Assembly (NCBI RefSeq): GCF_030656255.1
Contig: NZ_JAUSOE010000030.1
Span: forward strand, 72,319 to 125,595
DNA length: 53,277 nucleotides
Reading direction: 5' to 3'
Source: Brevundimonas sp.
GTDB taxonomy: Bacteria; Pseudomonadota; Alphaproteobacteria; Caulobacterales; Caulobacteraceae
The notes beneath the pieces were generated by a model. It ran no database searches. It saw only the letters and a program-made list of their open reading frames with translations, and had not been told where the DNA came from. Both the position numbers and the translations under genes were made by a program. This document shows, in pieces, positions 27,842 to 36,504 of this stretch (the stretch's first letter is position 1; every line of letters starts with the position of its first letter).

Positions 27842-30800
27842 ATGCGTATTTACAAGACCGGCCTCCTTGCGGCGGCCGCCGTCGCCGTCCTGACATCCGC
27901 CGCCGCCCCGGCCCAGGCCTGGCAGGCCGCCAGCAGCGCCGAGGCGCGCGCCACCCTCAACATCCCGGCGCAGGATCTGGGACGTGCGATCCAGACCCTG
28001 TCCCGTCAGACCGGCCTGCAGATCGTCTTCGACCCCGAACTGACGCGGGGTCTGCGGGCTCAGGCCGTTTCCGGCTCGATGACGCCCCGCGAGGCGCTTC
28101 GCCGGATGATCGCGGGCTCCGGCGTCGAGGCGCGCGAGGTCCGCGGCGTTTTGACCCTGGTGCGTCAGTCGGCCGAGGCGTCGGCGCCCACCCCGAATGC
28201 GACAGAGCTGGAGGAGGTCCTGGTCGTCGGCTACGCCGCCGGCATGCGCCGTTCGCTGGACGCCAAGCGCGACGCAGACTTCATCTCGGACGTCATCAGC
28301 GCCGACGACATGGGCGACCTGCCGGCCAATAATGTGGCCGAGTCCCTGTCGCGCCTGCCTGGCGTCAACGCCGTGCGCAACCACACCACGGGCGAGGGCG
28401 ACCGGATCACGATGCGGGGCCTGTCGACCGAGCTGAACAACTACACCATGAACGGCGTCCGCATCGGCGGCACCGGCTCGCCGGACGACAGCTTTTATCG
28501 CGGCGTGCGCCTCAGCTTTCTTCCGCCGGAAGGCATCGACTCCATCACTGTGGTCAAGAGTCTGACGCCGGACCGCGACGGCGACGCCCTGGGCGGCTCC
28601 ATCGACATCCGCACGCCCACGGCCTTCGACCATAAGCCGACCTATGGCGTCCTGTCGGCCTCGGCCGGGTTTCTGGACAAGTTCGACGACAAGACGTCGG
28701 GCGAGATCTCAGGCTCCTTCGGCCGCCAGTTCAACGACCACTGGGGCGTGTTCGTCACCGCCAGCTGGTCGCGACGCAAGTCCCAGTTCGAACAGAACGG
28801 CGTCGATGGCGATAACCAGCCCCCCGTCTGGTACGAAGACAGCGAGAGCCTGGGCTGGGACACGGATACTTTCGTGCTGCGCGGCATGGACCTGGCGTTC
28901 GGCGAGACCGAGGTCGAGCGCAAAGGGCTGAACGCCAGTCTCGACTACCGCGGCGACCGCCATGACTTCCACTTTCGCGGCCAGTTCAACGAGTACACTC
29001 AGGACGAGTTCGACAACCGGCTGAACTTCCGCAACGACACGGCGAAAAACTCGACCCGTCTGACCCAGGTGGACAAGACCGCCACCGGTCTGGCCAGTCC
29101 GGACGACGCCATCATAGGTTCAGGCGCCAAGGGCAATATCTATTCCTACACCACCGCCCAGATCGTTGACCGGGACGGCGACGGCGTCATCACGGATGCG
29201 GACCGATCGACCAAGTCCTACTACACGCTGAACGGCGCCTCGGGGACCTGGGATCCTCAGGGCTTTCGCCTGCGTCGCTTCTGGGAAGGGTCGCGCGAGA
29301 CCGGTTCGCTGATGTCGCTGAACCTGGGCGGCGTCAGCCGCTATGGCGATGTGAAGCTGGACTACGACCTATCCTACGCCAAGTCCGAGGACAATATCGA
29401 CGACAGCTACGAGATGGAGTTCCGCAGCGACAAGTACGGCTGGCTGGGCAATGAAGGCGTCGACATCGTCAACTTCGGCGACAGCCGCTTCCCCAAATGG
29501 GTGCTGAACGAAGCCGGCATGGCGGCGGTGCAGGACCCGGCCGAATACGACTACGCCGGCCTGTCCGGCGAGGTCGGCGGGGCGCAGGAGGATCTTTGGC
29601 AGGGCCAGTTCAACGCCGAATGGCGGCCCGTTTCGCCCTGGCTGGAGTCGGTGAAGGGCGGGGCGAAATTCTATTCCTCCAAACGCTCGACCTATAGCGG
29701 CGAATTCCTCGATCTGGACGCGGATGGGACCCTGGCGGACTTCTCGGCCTTCTACGGCAAGGAGGTCACCGACCTGTTCGACGGCGAATATACGGGCCTC
29801 TATCGCCTGGGGGTCGTGCTGGACAACCAGGCCATGTTGGCGGAACTGAGCCGGGCGATGAACGGCGACAGCAGCTTCTTCGAAGGCTTCGCCACCGACC
29901 CTTCCAGCGCCGAACTCAGCAACGAGGACAGTTTCGAGTTCAAGGAAGACATTCTCGCCGGCTATCTGATGGCCACGGCCCGCTTCGGCGACGCCCAGAT
30001 CATCGGCGGCCTGCGGGTCGAGAGCACGCGCAACGACATCTCGGCCTATGTGCTGGACGAGGTCCAGGGCGAGCGGTTCACGACGGACAAGAGCGATTTC
30101 GTCAATGTCTTGCCGTCGATCCATCTGAACTATGCGCTGAACCGCAACACCAAGGTGCGCGCGGCGATCTGGACCAGCTTCGCCCGTCCGGACATCGCCC
30201 GCATGACGTCGGCGCGGGAATATAGCTACGACACCGATCCGGACGGCGACGGCGACGAAAACCCCACCTCGGACTGGGTGCTGATCGGCATCGAACAGGG
30301 CAACCCCGACCTGAAGCCGATGAAGGCGATCAACTACGACCTGTCGATCGAACGCTACAACGGCGACACCGGCGCCTATTCGCTGGGTTTGTTCTACAAG
30401 GATATCGAGAACTTCCTGTTCCGCTCGGCCTCCAGCAACATTCGCGACGGCACCGCAGGGGCGAACATCGGGCCGGACGGCGTCACCATCTCCATGCCCA
30501 ACAACGGAAAGTGGGCCGAGGTTTACGGCGTCGAGATGAGCGCCCAGCAGATCTTTTACTGGTTGCCGGGCGCCCTGTCCGGCCTGGGCGCCAGCGTGAA
30601 CCTGACCCTGCAGCATTCGGAAGCCGAGACCGGGATTTCGTGGCACCCCGAGGGCTACACCCTGCCGCTGATGGAGACGCCTGAGGCCATCGCCAATGTG
30701 CAGCTGTTTTGGCAGTACAGCGGTTGGGAAGCCTACGCCGCCTATAGCTACCAGTCCGAGTTCCTCGAGGGGATTCAGGACTTCGGCAATAATCCCTACG

Positions 30801-30991
30801 AACAGGACTATGAGTTTGTGGACCTGAACGTGCGGCGCAAACTGTGGGGCGGCGCAACCGCTTCTCTGCAGGTGCAGAACCTCTTTGACAGTCACACCTA
30901 TTGGTACACGGCCGGTTCAAGCACCGAGTCCAGCCGCGCCTATATCAAGAACGGGCGGTCGATCTCGCTCGGCCTGACCTACGTCTTCTGA
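27842..30991 (+). CDS. TonB-dependent receptor with STN signalling domain
   Basis: A 1049-residue outer-membrane protein. A signal peptide (about 1-26, ending in AQAW) is followed by an STN domain (about 33-105: ATLNIPAQDLGRAIQTLSRQ, GLQIVFDPEL), a TonB box (ELEEVLVVGY), a plug (NNVAESLSRLPGVNAVRNH) and a barrel ending ISLGLTYVF. The STN domain marks it as a transducer that talks to FecR. ATG 27842 with GGGGGAT upstream is preferred over a start at 27788. The Asp-rich loops (DRDGDGVITDADRS, DPDGDGDENP) may bind calcium. The ligand is unknown; the phosphatase downstream hints at an organic phosphate. Confidence 0.95.
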   Translation: MRIYKTGLLAAAAVAVLTSAAAPAQAWQAASSAEARATLNIPAQDLGRAIQTLSRQTGLQIVFDPELTRGLRAQAVSGSMTPREALRRMIAGSGVEAREVRGVLTLVRQSAEASAPTPNATELEEVLVVGYAAGMRRSLDAKRDADFISDVISADDMGDLPANNVAESLSRLPGVNAVRNHTTGEGDRITMRGLSTELNNYTMNGVRIGGTGSPDDSFYRGVRLSFLPPEGIDSITVVKSLTPDRDGDALGGSIDIRTPTAFDHKPTYGVLSASAGFLDKFDDKTSGEISGSFGRQFNDHWGVFVTASWSRRKSQFEQNGVDGDNQPPVWYEDSESLGWDTDTFVLRGMDLAFGETEVERKGLNASLDYRGDRHDFHFRGQFNEYTQDEFDNRLNFRNDTAKNSTRLTQVDKTATGLASPDDAIIGSGAKGNIYSYTTAQIVDRDGDGVITDADRSTKSYYTLNGASGTWDPQGFRLRRFWEGSRETGSLMSLNLGGVSRYGDVKLDYDLSYAKSEDNIDDSYEMEFRSDKYGWLGNEGVDIVNFGDSRFPKWVLNEAGMAAVQDPAEYDYAGLSGEVGGAQEDLWQGQFNAEWRPVSPWLESVKGGAKFYSSKRSTYSGEFLDLDADGTLADFSAFYGKEVTDLFDGEYTGLYRLGVVLDNQAMLAELSRAMNGDSSFFEGFATDPSSAELSNEDSFEFKEDILAGYLMATARFGDAQIIGGLRVESTRNDISAYVLDEVQGERFTTDKSDFVNVLPSIHLNYALNRNTKVRAAIWTSFARPDIARMTSAREYSYDTDPDGDGDENPTSDWVLIGIEQGNPDLKPMKAINYDLSIERYNGDTGAYSLGLFYKDIENFLFRSASSNIRDGTAGANIGPDGVTISMPNNGKWAEVYGVEMSAQQIFYWLPGALSGLGASVNLTLQHSEAETGISWHPEGYTLPLMETPEAIANVQLFWQYSGWEAYAAYSYQSEFLEGIQDFGNNPYEQDYEFVDLNVRRKLWGGATASLQVQNLFDSHTYWYTAGSSTESSRAYIKNGRSISLGLTYVF

Positions 30992-31002
30992 GGGCGACGA
31001 AA

Positions 31003-32370
31003 ATGAAGTTTGCTCGCACCCTCATGCTCGGGGCCGCCGTCGCGGCCCTGGGCGTCTCCACCGGCGTCTTGGCCCAGACGCAACGTCCGGATCGCCCCGA
31101 ACCAGCGCCGGTCCAGGCGTCCGAACGCCCAATAGCGCCGGCGACGGTCCAGCCGGAGCGGATCATTCTCAACCTGACCGCCGATCCGGCGCATCAGATG
31201 GCCGTCACCTGGCGCACTGCGCCGGGCCTGGACGGTCAGGTGGAGTTCGCCGAGGCCCAGGACGGGCCGGACTTCATCGCCTCAGCCGTTCGCATGACCG
31301 CAACCAGCGACGACGCGGTCCTGGCGGTGCGCGAGGCGACGGACTTCCGCGCCGCCTATCATTCGGCCGTGATGACGGGGCTGAAACCGGCGACCGTCTA
31401 TGTCTATCGCGTCGGTTCGGGCGGGGTCTGGTCGGAGTGGCTGCAGTTCAAGACAGCCGCTGCGACGCCCGAGCCCTTCACCTTCCTGTATTTCGGGGAC
31501 ATGCAGAACAATATCCTCAGCGAGGCGTCACGTACGCTGAGGATGGGGTTCCGCAAGGCGGGCGATGCGGCCTTCGTCATCCACGCCGGCGACCTGATCA
31601 ACCGGCACGACAGCGACAATGAATGGGGCGAATGGTTCGCTTCGGGCGGCTTCCTGTACGCCCAGACCCCGCAGATGCCGACGCCGGGCAATCACGAATA
31701 TGGCCGAGGCCCGATCCTGAACCCCCAATGGCGCCGGCAGTTCACCCTGCCGGAGACCGGGCCGGCGGGCGTCGAGCGTCTGAAGGAAACCGCCTGGACC
31801 GTCGATTATCAGGGGCTGCGCCTGATCTCGATCGACGCCCCGCTGTTCCATGGCGACGAGGCCATGCGGGCCGAAATGGTGCGGTGGCTGGACCAGGTTC
31901 TGGCCGACAATCCAAACCACTGGACGGTGCTGTTCCTTCACTTCCCGCTGTTCTCGATCGACCCCGACCGCGACAACAGTCGCGTCCGCGATGCGTTGAA
32001 GCCTTTGATCGACAAATACGGTGTGGACCTGGTGCTTCAGGCCCACGACCACGGCTATGCGCGCGGCGCCATCGGCGAAGGCGTCATGACCAACGCCGGC
32101 CCTGGCCACAGGTCTGACCAGGGCTCGACCTATGTGGTCTCGGTCGCCGGGCCGAAGATGTATCCGATGGCGGACCTGACCTGGGCCGACCGGACCGCCG
32201 CGCGGACCCAGACCTTCCAAACCCTGGATGTGTCGCAAGACGCAGTGGTCTATCGCGCCTTTACCGCGACGGGCCGCGAACTGGACGCCTTCCGCCTGAC
32301 GAAGGGCGAGGACGGCGTGGCCCGGGTGGAAACGCTCACGGAGGGCGCCGCAGATACAGGACCGCTCTAG
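31003..32370 (+). CDS. Exported purple-acid-phosphatase-like metallophosphoesterase
   Basis: A 455-residue protein with a signal peptide ending near VLAQ, an N-terminal fibronectin-III-like domain (about 50-150, ATVYVYRVG) and a metallophosphoesterase core. The dimetal motifs are FGDMQ (Asp166), HAGDLINR, GNHEY (Asn230/His231), FLHFPLF and AHDHG (His348/His350). The enzyme probably releases phosphate from organic esters in the periplasm or outside. ATG 31003 lies 11 bp after the receptor stop with no terminator between, so the two genes are likely cotranscribed under the sigma/FecR system. Confidence 0.9.
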   Translation: MKFARTLMLGAAVAALGVSTGVLAQTQRPDRPEPAPVQASERPIAPATVQPERIILNLTADPAHQMAVTWRTAPGLDGQVEFAEAQDGPDFIASAVRMTATSDDAVLAVREATDFRAAYHSAVMTGLKPATVYVYRVGSGGVWSEWLQFKTAAATPEPFTFLYFGDMQNNILSEASRTLRMGFRKAGDAAFVIHAGDLINRHDSDNEWGEWFASGGFLYAQTPQMPTPGNHEYGRGPILNPQWRRQFTLPETGPAGVERLKETAWTVDYQGLRLISIDAPLFHGDEAMRAEMVRWLDQVLADNPNHWTVLFLHFPLFSIDPDRDNSRVRDALKPLIDKYGVDLVLQAHDHGYARGAIGEGVMTNAGPGHRSDQGSTYVVSVAGPKMYPMADLTWADRTAARTQTFQTLDVSQDAVVYRAFTATGRELDAFRLTKGEDGVARVETLTEGAADTGPL

Positions 32371-32397
32371 AACGGAGACGCTGCAACGAGCCTGAGA

Positions 32398-32428
32398 TGG
32401 GCGTCGCAAACACGGCGCCCACTCTTGT
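32398..32428 (+). terminator. Probable terminator after the phosphatase gene
   Basis: TGGGCGTCG and CGGCGCCCA pair as a 9-bp stem with one G-U wobble around CAAACA, followed by CTCTTGT. It ends the sigma/FecR/receptor/phosphatase unit. Confidence 0.6.
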
Positions 32429-32918
32429 GCGTTCGGCTGCATTCGGTTGGTCGAGGACATCCGGACCGTTAAGCGACATCTCAGTGACCGCTGGCTTCAG
32501 CGAATCGACAAGCCTGTAATCCTGACTTGGTTCGAGGCGTCGCTGACGCGCGAGTTCAGACGCGGTTTGATCGCTTTGATCGTGGCGGTGTCTGGAATGG
32601 GCCGTCCGAAGACTGAAGCTTGGTTTTTCGAGAGATAATTAAAATAAGCGCGCCACGCCATCGTGCAGGGTGACTGCGGGTTTCGGTATAAATCGTCTCG
32701 ATGGGCAAATAAATTAGTGTGCTATATTTCTTGCCGTCCAAATTTATCGCAAAGCTTCATGTGTAATCTTCTAAGAGAGATTCGTGAGGCCGTTCTACGG
32801 TGATTGTTAGGGGCAATTACAAGCGTTGCTGTTCACAGAGCTGCGCTGTTCTTCATTCTTTTCGGAACGCTTTGACGTGGTGACCACTTCAATTCGGTAT
32901 CTCGAAAGGACACGCATC
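32429..32918. other. AT-rich non-coding stretch
   Basis: About 490 bp with no gene I can support. The centre (32630-32830) is markedly AT-rich compared with the rest of the window. Near the end, TTGACG at 32873-32878 with GGTATC 18 bp further on is a candidate promoter for the lipoprotein at 32919. A small palindrome GTGGTGACCAC lies between these elements. A small RNA or a foreign remnant cannot be excluded. Confidence 0.5.
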
Positions 32919-33263
32919 ATGATCAAGCCCATCTTCGCCCTCGTTGCGGCTGGCGCCCTGCTGGCCGCTTGCGGGAACAACGACCAGACGACCGGACCGG
33001 TCGAAGGTCCGGCGGTTTCGACCTCGGAAACGCCCCGCAATCCTGCGGTCGATACGGATGACACCACCCAGACCACGGCGCTTACGCCCGGCGCCAACTC
33101 CTTCACCGAAGGCCAAGCCCGGGAAGCCATTGAAAAGCAAGGCTACACGGGCGTCGGACCTCTGATGCAAAATGAGAACGGCGTCTGGTCCGCCTCAGCC
33201 TCGAAGGACGGCGCTCAAGCCACCGTCTCGGTCGATTACAAGGGCGTGGTCACCGCGCAATAG
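32919..33263 (+). CDS. Small lipoprotein, possibly with a PepSY-like domain
   Basis: A 114-residue lipoprotein with signal MIKPIFALVAAGALLAAC (lipid Cys18), a Thr/Asn-rich linker and a C-terminal domain of about 55 residues (FTEGQAREAIEKQGYTGVGP, NGVWSASASKDGAQATVSVD). The pattern of a helix followed by a short beta-sheet is like a half PepSY unit. ATG 32919 is nine bases after AAGGA. It lies 49 bp before a glycine-zipper stress protein and may be cotranscribed with it. The function is unknown. Confidence 0.82.
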   Translation: MIKPIFALVAAGALLAACGNNDQTTGPVEGPAVSTSETPRNPAVDTDDTTQTTALTPGANSFTEGQAREAIEKQGYTGVGPLMQNENGVWSASASKDGAQATVSVDYKGVVTAQ

Positions 33264-33312
33264 TCGCGAACCCCTCCCCACATTTTCAAAACTTTAGATC
33301 TAGGAGCGCCCA

Positions 33313-33960
33313 ATGGCGACCGTCACCCGTCTCTACGACAGCCATACCCAGGCCCTGCAGGCCGTGTCAGATCTGGAAGCCGCCGGTTTCAAGCCTGACG
33401 ACATCAGTATCGTGTCCAACAACGCCGACAACTGGCATGCCGGTCATTCGCATCCCCACAAGGACGGCGCCGGCCCGCTGGGCGACCGCAACGGCGACGG
33501 CGAGAACGATGTCGCCGACGGAGCCGGCAAGGGCGCTGCGACCGGCGGTCTGGCCGGGGCAGGCGCGGGTCTCCTCGCAGGTCTGGGAATGTTGGCTATC
33601 CCAGGCCTTGGACCGGTCGTCGCGGCAGGCTGGCTCGCCTCGACCGCCGTCGGCGCAGCCATCGGCGCAGCGGCCGGGGGCGCTACAGGCGGCCTGCTCG
33701 GCGCGCTGAAAGAGGCCGGCCACTCGGACGAAGACGCCAACGTCTATGCCGAAGGGGTCCGCCGGGGCGGCACCCTGGTCAGCGTCAAATCGGATGGCGA
33801 CGATGAAAGCCGGGTCGAGGCTATCCTGAACGGCCGCCAGGGCTTCGACGCCGTGTCACGAGGCGAAGCCTATCGCGCCTCCGGTTGGAGCCGGTTCGAC
33901 AGCGACGCTAAACCCTACAGCAGTGAAGACATCTCGCGAGAGCGAGCTCTCTACCGCTAA
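33313..33960 (+). CDS. Glycine-zipper general-stress-type protein (YflT-like N-terminus)
   Basis: A 215-residue protein. The N-terminus (VTRLYDSHTQALQAVSDLEA, GFKPDDISIVSNN) matches the general stress protein 17M/YflT domain. The centre (about 70-135) is a long Gly/Ala-rich membrane-associating segment of glycine-zipper type, and the C-terminal half repeats the alpha-beta pattern (GVRRGGTLVSVKSD). Proteins of this type are common stress-inducible envelope components of uncertain role. TAGGAG precedes ATG 33313. I found no EcfG promoter directly upstream. Confidence 0.8.
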   Translation: MATVTRLYDSHTQALQAVSDLEAAGFKPDDISIVSNNADNWHAGHSHPHKDGAGPLGDRNGDGENDVADGAGKGAATGGLAGAGAGLLAGLGMLAIPGLGPVVAAGWLASTAVGAAIGAAAGGATGGLLGALKEAGHSDEDANVYAEGVRRGGTLVSVKSDGDDESRVEAILNGRQGFDAVSRGEAYRASGWSRFDSDAKPYSSEDISRERALYR

Positions 33961-33979
33961 GGCGCAACCCGCAACGAAA

Positions 33980-34007
33980 CGCCCGCCAGCCCAAGCGCTG
34001 GCGGGCG
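33980..34007. terminator. Hairpin between the stress protein gene and tRNA-Lys
   Basis: Eleven-base arms CGCCCGCCAGC and GCTGGCGGGCG enclose CCAAGC. On the minus strand it is followed by GTTTCGTT, so it can end tRNA-Lys transcription. It may also serve the plus-strand gene ending at 33960. Confidence 0.6.
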
Positions 34008-34137
34008 AAGACGGCTGAAGGCGAGATGCGAGCAGCGGGCTATGAACCCGGCGATGCCGTTGGACAGCGAAGTCGGCCCGACAGCCGGCTATGTCCCGCA
34101 TCAGGACGCGATTTTCTGATTAAAAAGGAAAAGACGA

Positions 34138-34213
<76 letters not shown>

Positions 34214-34369
34214 GACCGGTCGTCTTGTCTTCGGTGGAGGCGACTGCCTTGCCGAAGGGCGCTCCTACTACCCAGCCGCCGGGGGGTTGGCAAGCGCTTT
34301 CGCAAACTTTCTTTGACGGGCATGGTCCGCACGGAATCGGTCGCGTGGGGCGACGGGGGAGTGAGCATC

Positions 34370-35782
34370 ATGGCCTTCTGGAACCGGCGTCGTTCGATCG
34401 ACACCATGTTGGCGCCGCACGACGGGCCGCGGCTGAAGCCGACGCTGAGCTGGCCGCATCTGCTGGCCCTGGGCGTGGGCGCCATCGTGGGCACCGGCAT
34501 TCTGACCTTAATCGGCGTGGGGGCAGGGCTGGCGGGACCGGCGGTGCTGATCAGTTTCGGCCTGGCGGGTCTGGTCTGCGCCTGTGCGGCCCTGGCCTAT
34601 GCCGAACTGTCGACCATGATGCCGGCGGCGGGCAGCGCCTATACCTATTCCTACGCCGTGTTGGGCGAGATGATCGCCTGGGTCGTGGGCTGGAGCCTGA
34701 TCCTGGAATATTCGCTGGTGGTCAGCGCGGTGGCCGTGGGCTGGTCCGGCTACGCCGTCGGCTTCCTGAGCGGCCTCGGGGTCGATCTGCCTCTGGCCCT
34801 GACGGCGGGACCTCATGCGGGCGGGATCATCAACCTGCCGGCCGTGGCCATCATCGGCGTGGTGACCGGGCTGCTGCTGCTGGGCACCAAGGAGAGCGCG
34901 ACGCTGAACGCCGTGCTGGTGGTGATCAAGATCGCGGCCCTGGTGGTGTTCGTGGCCATCGCCCTGCCGGCCTTCAAGCCTGAGAACTTCACCCCGTTCA
35001 TGCCCAACGGCTTCGGCGCGCCCTTCGTCCAGACGGGGGTGATGGCGGCGGCGGCCATCATCTTCTTCGCCTTCTATGGGTTCGACGCCATTTCCACAGC
35101 GGCGGAAGAGACCAAGAAGCCCGAGCGCGACCTGGCCATCGGCATCGTCGGCTCCATGCTGGTCTGCACGGCGCTTTATCTGGTGGTCGCGGCTGCGGCC
35201 ATCGGCGCGCGACCGGTGGCGGACTTCGCCGACAGTCCCGAGCCCCTGGCCCTGATCCTGCGCCAGATGGGGCAGGGGACGGCGGCGCAGTGGATCGCGG
35301 CGGCGGCGGTGGTGGCCCTGCCGACCGTTCTGCTGGCCTTCCTGTTCGGCCAGAGCCGCATCTTCCTGGGCATGGCGCGCGACGGCCTGTTGCCGCGGCG
35401 TCTGGCCAAGGTGTCGGTGCGCGGCGTGCCGGCGGTGGTGACGGTCTTCACCGCCGTGGTCGTGGCGATCCTGGCGGGTCTGTTGCCGCTGGACGAGCTG
35501 GCGTCCCTGGCCAACGCCGGGACGCTCGCGGCCTTCTGCGCGGTGGGGGTGTGTCTGGTGGTGCTGCGGATCCGCGAGCCGGGCCGCCGTCGGGTGTTCA
35601 AGGCGCCGCTGTGGCCCCTGGTCGGGGCGGTCAGCGTGATCGGCTGTATCGTCTTCTTCCTCAGCCTGAAGCCCGTCACCCAAGTCGGCTTCCTGATCTG
35701 GAACATGATCGGCGTGGCCATCTATCTGCTGTGGTCGTCGAAGAACTCACGCCTGGCCAAGGGCGAGGAGGAAGCCGCCTGA
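34370..35782 (+). CDS. APC-family amino acid permease
   Basis: A 470-residue transporter with about 12 hydrophobic helices. The N-terminus (LLALGVGAIVGTGILTLIGV) carries the unwound helix-1 motif GAIVGTGI, and the later AFYGFDAISTAAEETKKPER is the consensus helix-6 region of cationic amino acid transporters in the APC superfamily. It probably imports an amino acid by proton symport. ATG 34370 follows GGGGGAG. An in-frame start at 34313 is less likely. Its TGA overlaps the ATG of an Hpt-domain gene, an unusual partner. Confidence 0.93.
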   Translation: MAFWNRRRSIDTMLAPHDGPRLKPTLSWPHLLALGVGAIVGTGILTLIGVGAGLAGPAVLISFGLAGLVCACAALAYAELSTMMPAAGSAYTYSYAVLGEMIAWVVGWSLILEYSLVVSAVAVGWSGYAVGFLSGLGVDLPLALTAGPHAGGIINLPAVAIIGVVTGLLLLGTKESATLNAVLVVIKIAALVVFVAIALPAFKPENFTPFMPNGFGAPFVQTGVMAAAAIIFFAFYGFDAISTAAEETKKPERDLAIGIVGSMLVCTALYLVVAAAAIGARPVADFADSPEPLALILRQMGQGTAAQWIAAAAVVALPTVLLAFLFGQSRIFLGMARDGLLPRRLAKVSVRGVPAVVTVFTAVVVAILAGLLPLDELASLANAGTLAAFCAVGVCLVVLRIREPGRRRVFKAPLWPLVGAVSVIGCIVFFLSLKPVTQVGFLIWNMIGVAIYLLWSSKNSRLAKGEEEAA

Positions 35783-36135
35783 TGGCGCGTCGCGACCTGA
35801 CCGGCGCCGTCGACTTCAGCGTGCTGGAAGGCATGACCGGCGGCGACGCGGCGATTTCGGAAGAGGTGCTGGGCCTGTTCGTCGAACAGGCCGCCCTCTG
35901 GTCCGCCCTGCTGAATCCGAAAATCGACGGCTGGCGCGACGGAGTTCACACGATCCGGGGCGCGGCGGCGGGGATCGGGGCCGGCGACCTGGCCGCGATC
36001 TGCGCAGAGGCGGAGACGGCCGAACAGGCCCTGGCCGCGCCGGCGCTGGAGCGGGTCAAGACGGCGCTGGATATAGCCTTGGCTGACGTGGCGGCCTATC
36101 GCCACGAGCTTATGTTGAGGGGGCTTAAAGCCTAG
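35782..36135 (+). CDS. Hpt-domain (histidine phosphotransfer) protein
   Basis: A 117-residue single-domain protein resembling Hpt phosphotransfer modules: VLGLFVEQAALWSALL, the phospho-site region VHTIRGAAAGIGAGDLA (His56 the likely phosphoacceptor) and two further helices that would complete a four-helix bundle. Such proteins relay phosphate between response regulators. The ATG shares a base with the permease stop (TGATG), so translation is coupled. No kinase or response regulator is nearby. The canonical Lys after His is Arg here. Its stop and that of chorismate mutase share a CTAG. Confidence 0.78.
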   Translation: MARRDLTGAVDFSVLEGMTGGDAAISEEVLGLFVEQAALWSALLNPKIDGWRDGVHTIRGAAAGIGAGDLAAICAEAETAEQALAAPALERVKTALDIALADVAAYRHELMLRGLKA

Positions 36136-36464
36136 CTTCGAGTCCGGTCGTAGATCGCGAACTCGTGGGCGATGCATCGGTCGATCAGCAGGCGCCAGAC
36201 CGGCTCGGCAATCTCGGGCGACAGGTGGTGCGCCTCGGCGGCGGTCAGGACCTTGGCGACCACGTCGTCGATCCGGGCTTGGTCGAAGACGGCGTCGCGG
36301 TCGGGCTTGATGCGGGCGGCCGCCTCCATATAGCGCTGACGTTCGGCCAGCAGGGCGACCAGGGCGCGGTCCAGGGCGTCGACGCCCTGGCGGACCTCGG
36401 CCATGGACTGGCATTCGGCGGGATCGACGCGGGCGTCGACGGCGACAAGGGCAGGGTGGTGCAT
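36132..36464 (-). CDS. Chorismate mutase (AroQ type)
   Basis: A 110-residue all-helical protein of the AroQ class. The first helix has VRQGVDALDRALVALLAERQ, followed by RIKPDRDAVFDQARIDDVVA and an RLLIDRCIAHE helix. It converts chorismate to prephenate for Phe and Tyr synthesis. Small single-domain forms sometimes serve as isochorismate pyruvate lyases (PchB), so the substrate is not certain. It is convergent with the Hpt gene, and the stops overlap in CTAG at 36132-36135. Confidence 0.88.
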   Translation of the reverse strand: MHHPALVAVDARVDPAECQSMAEVRQGVDALDRALVALLAERQRYMEAAARIKPDRDAVFDQARIDDVVAKVLTAAEAHHLSPEIAEPVWRLLIDRCIAHEFAIYDRTRS

Positions 36465-36504
36465 GGCCGTGGGGTTAGCCGCTCAGGCCGCCCAAGCCAA
36501 GACG

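Noticed and set aside
32447..32638. A 63-codon frame with a TTG start in the AT-rich gap
   Set aside because: No good ribosome site, no recognisable motif and a rare start. It is just as likely to be chance.
32868..32895. A GGAAC before the small lipoprotein and glycine-zipper stress gene, as a possible EcfG promoter
   Set aside because: No CGTT or near variant occurs at 16 or 17 bp, so the second box is missing.
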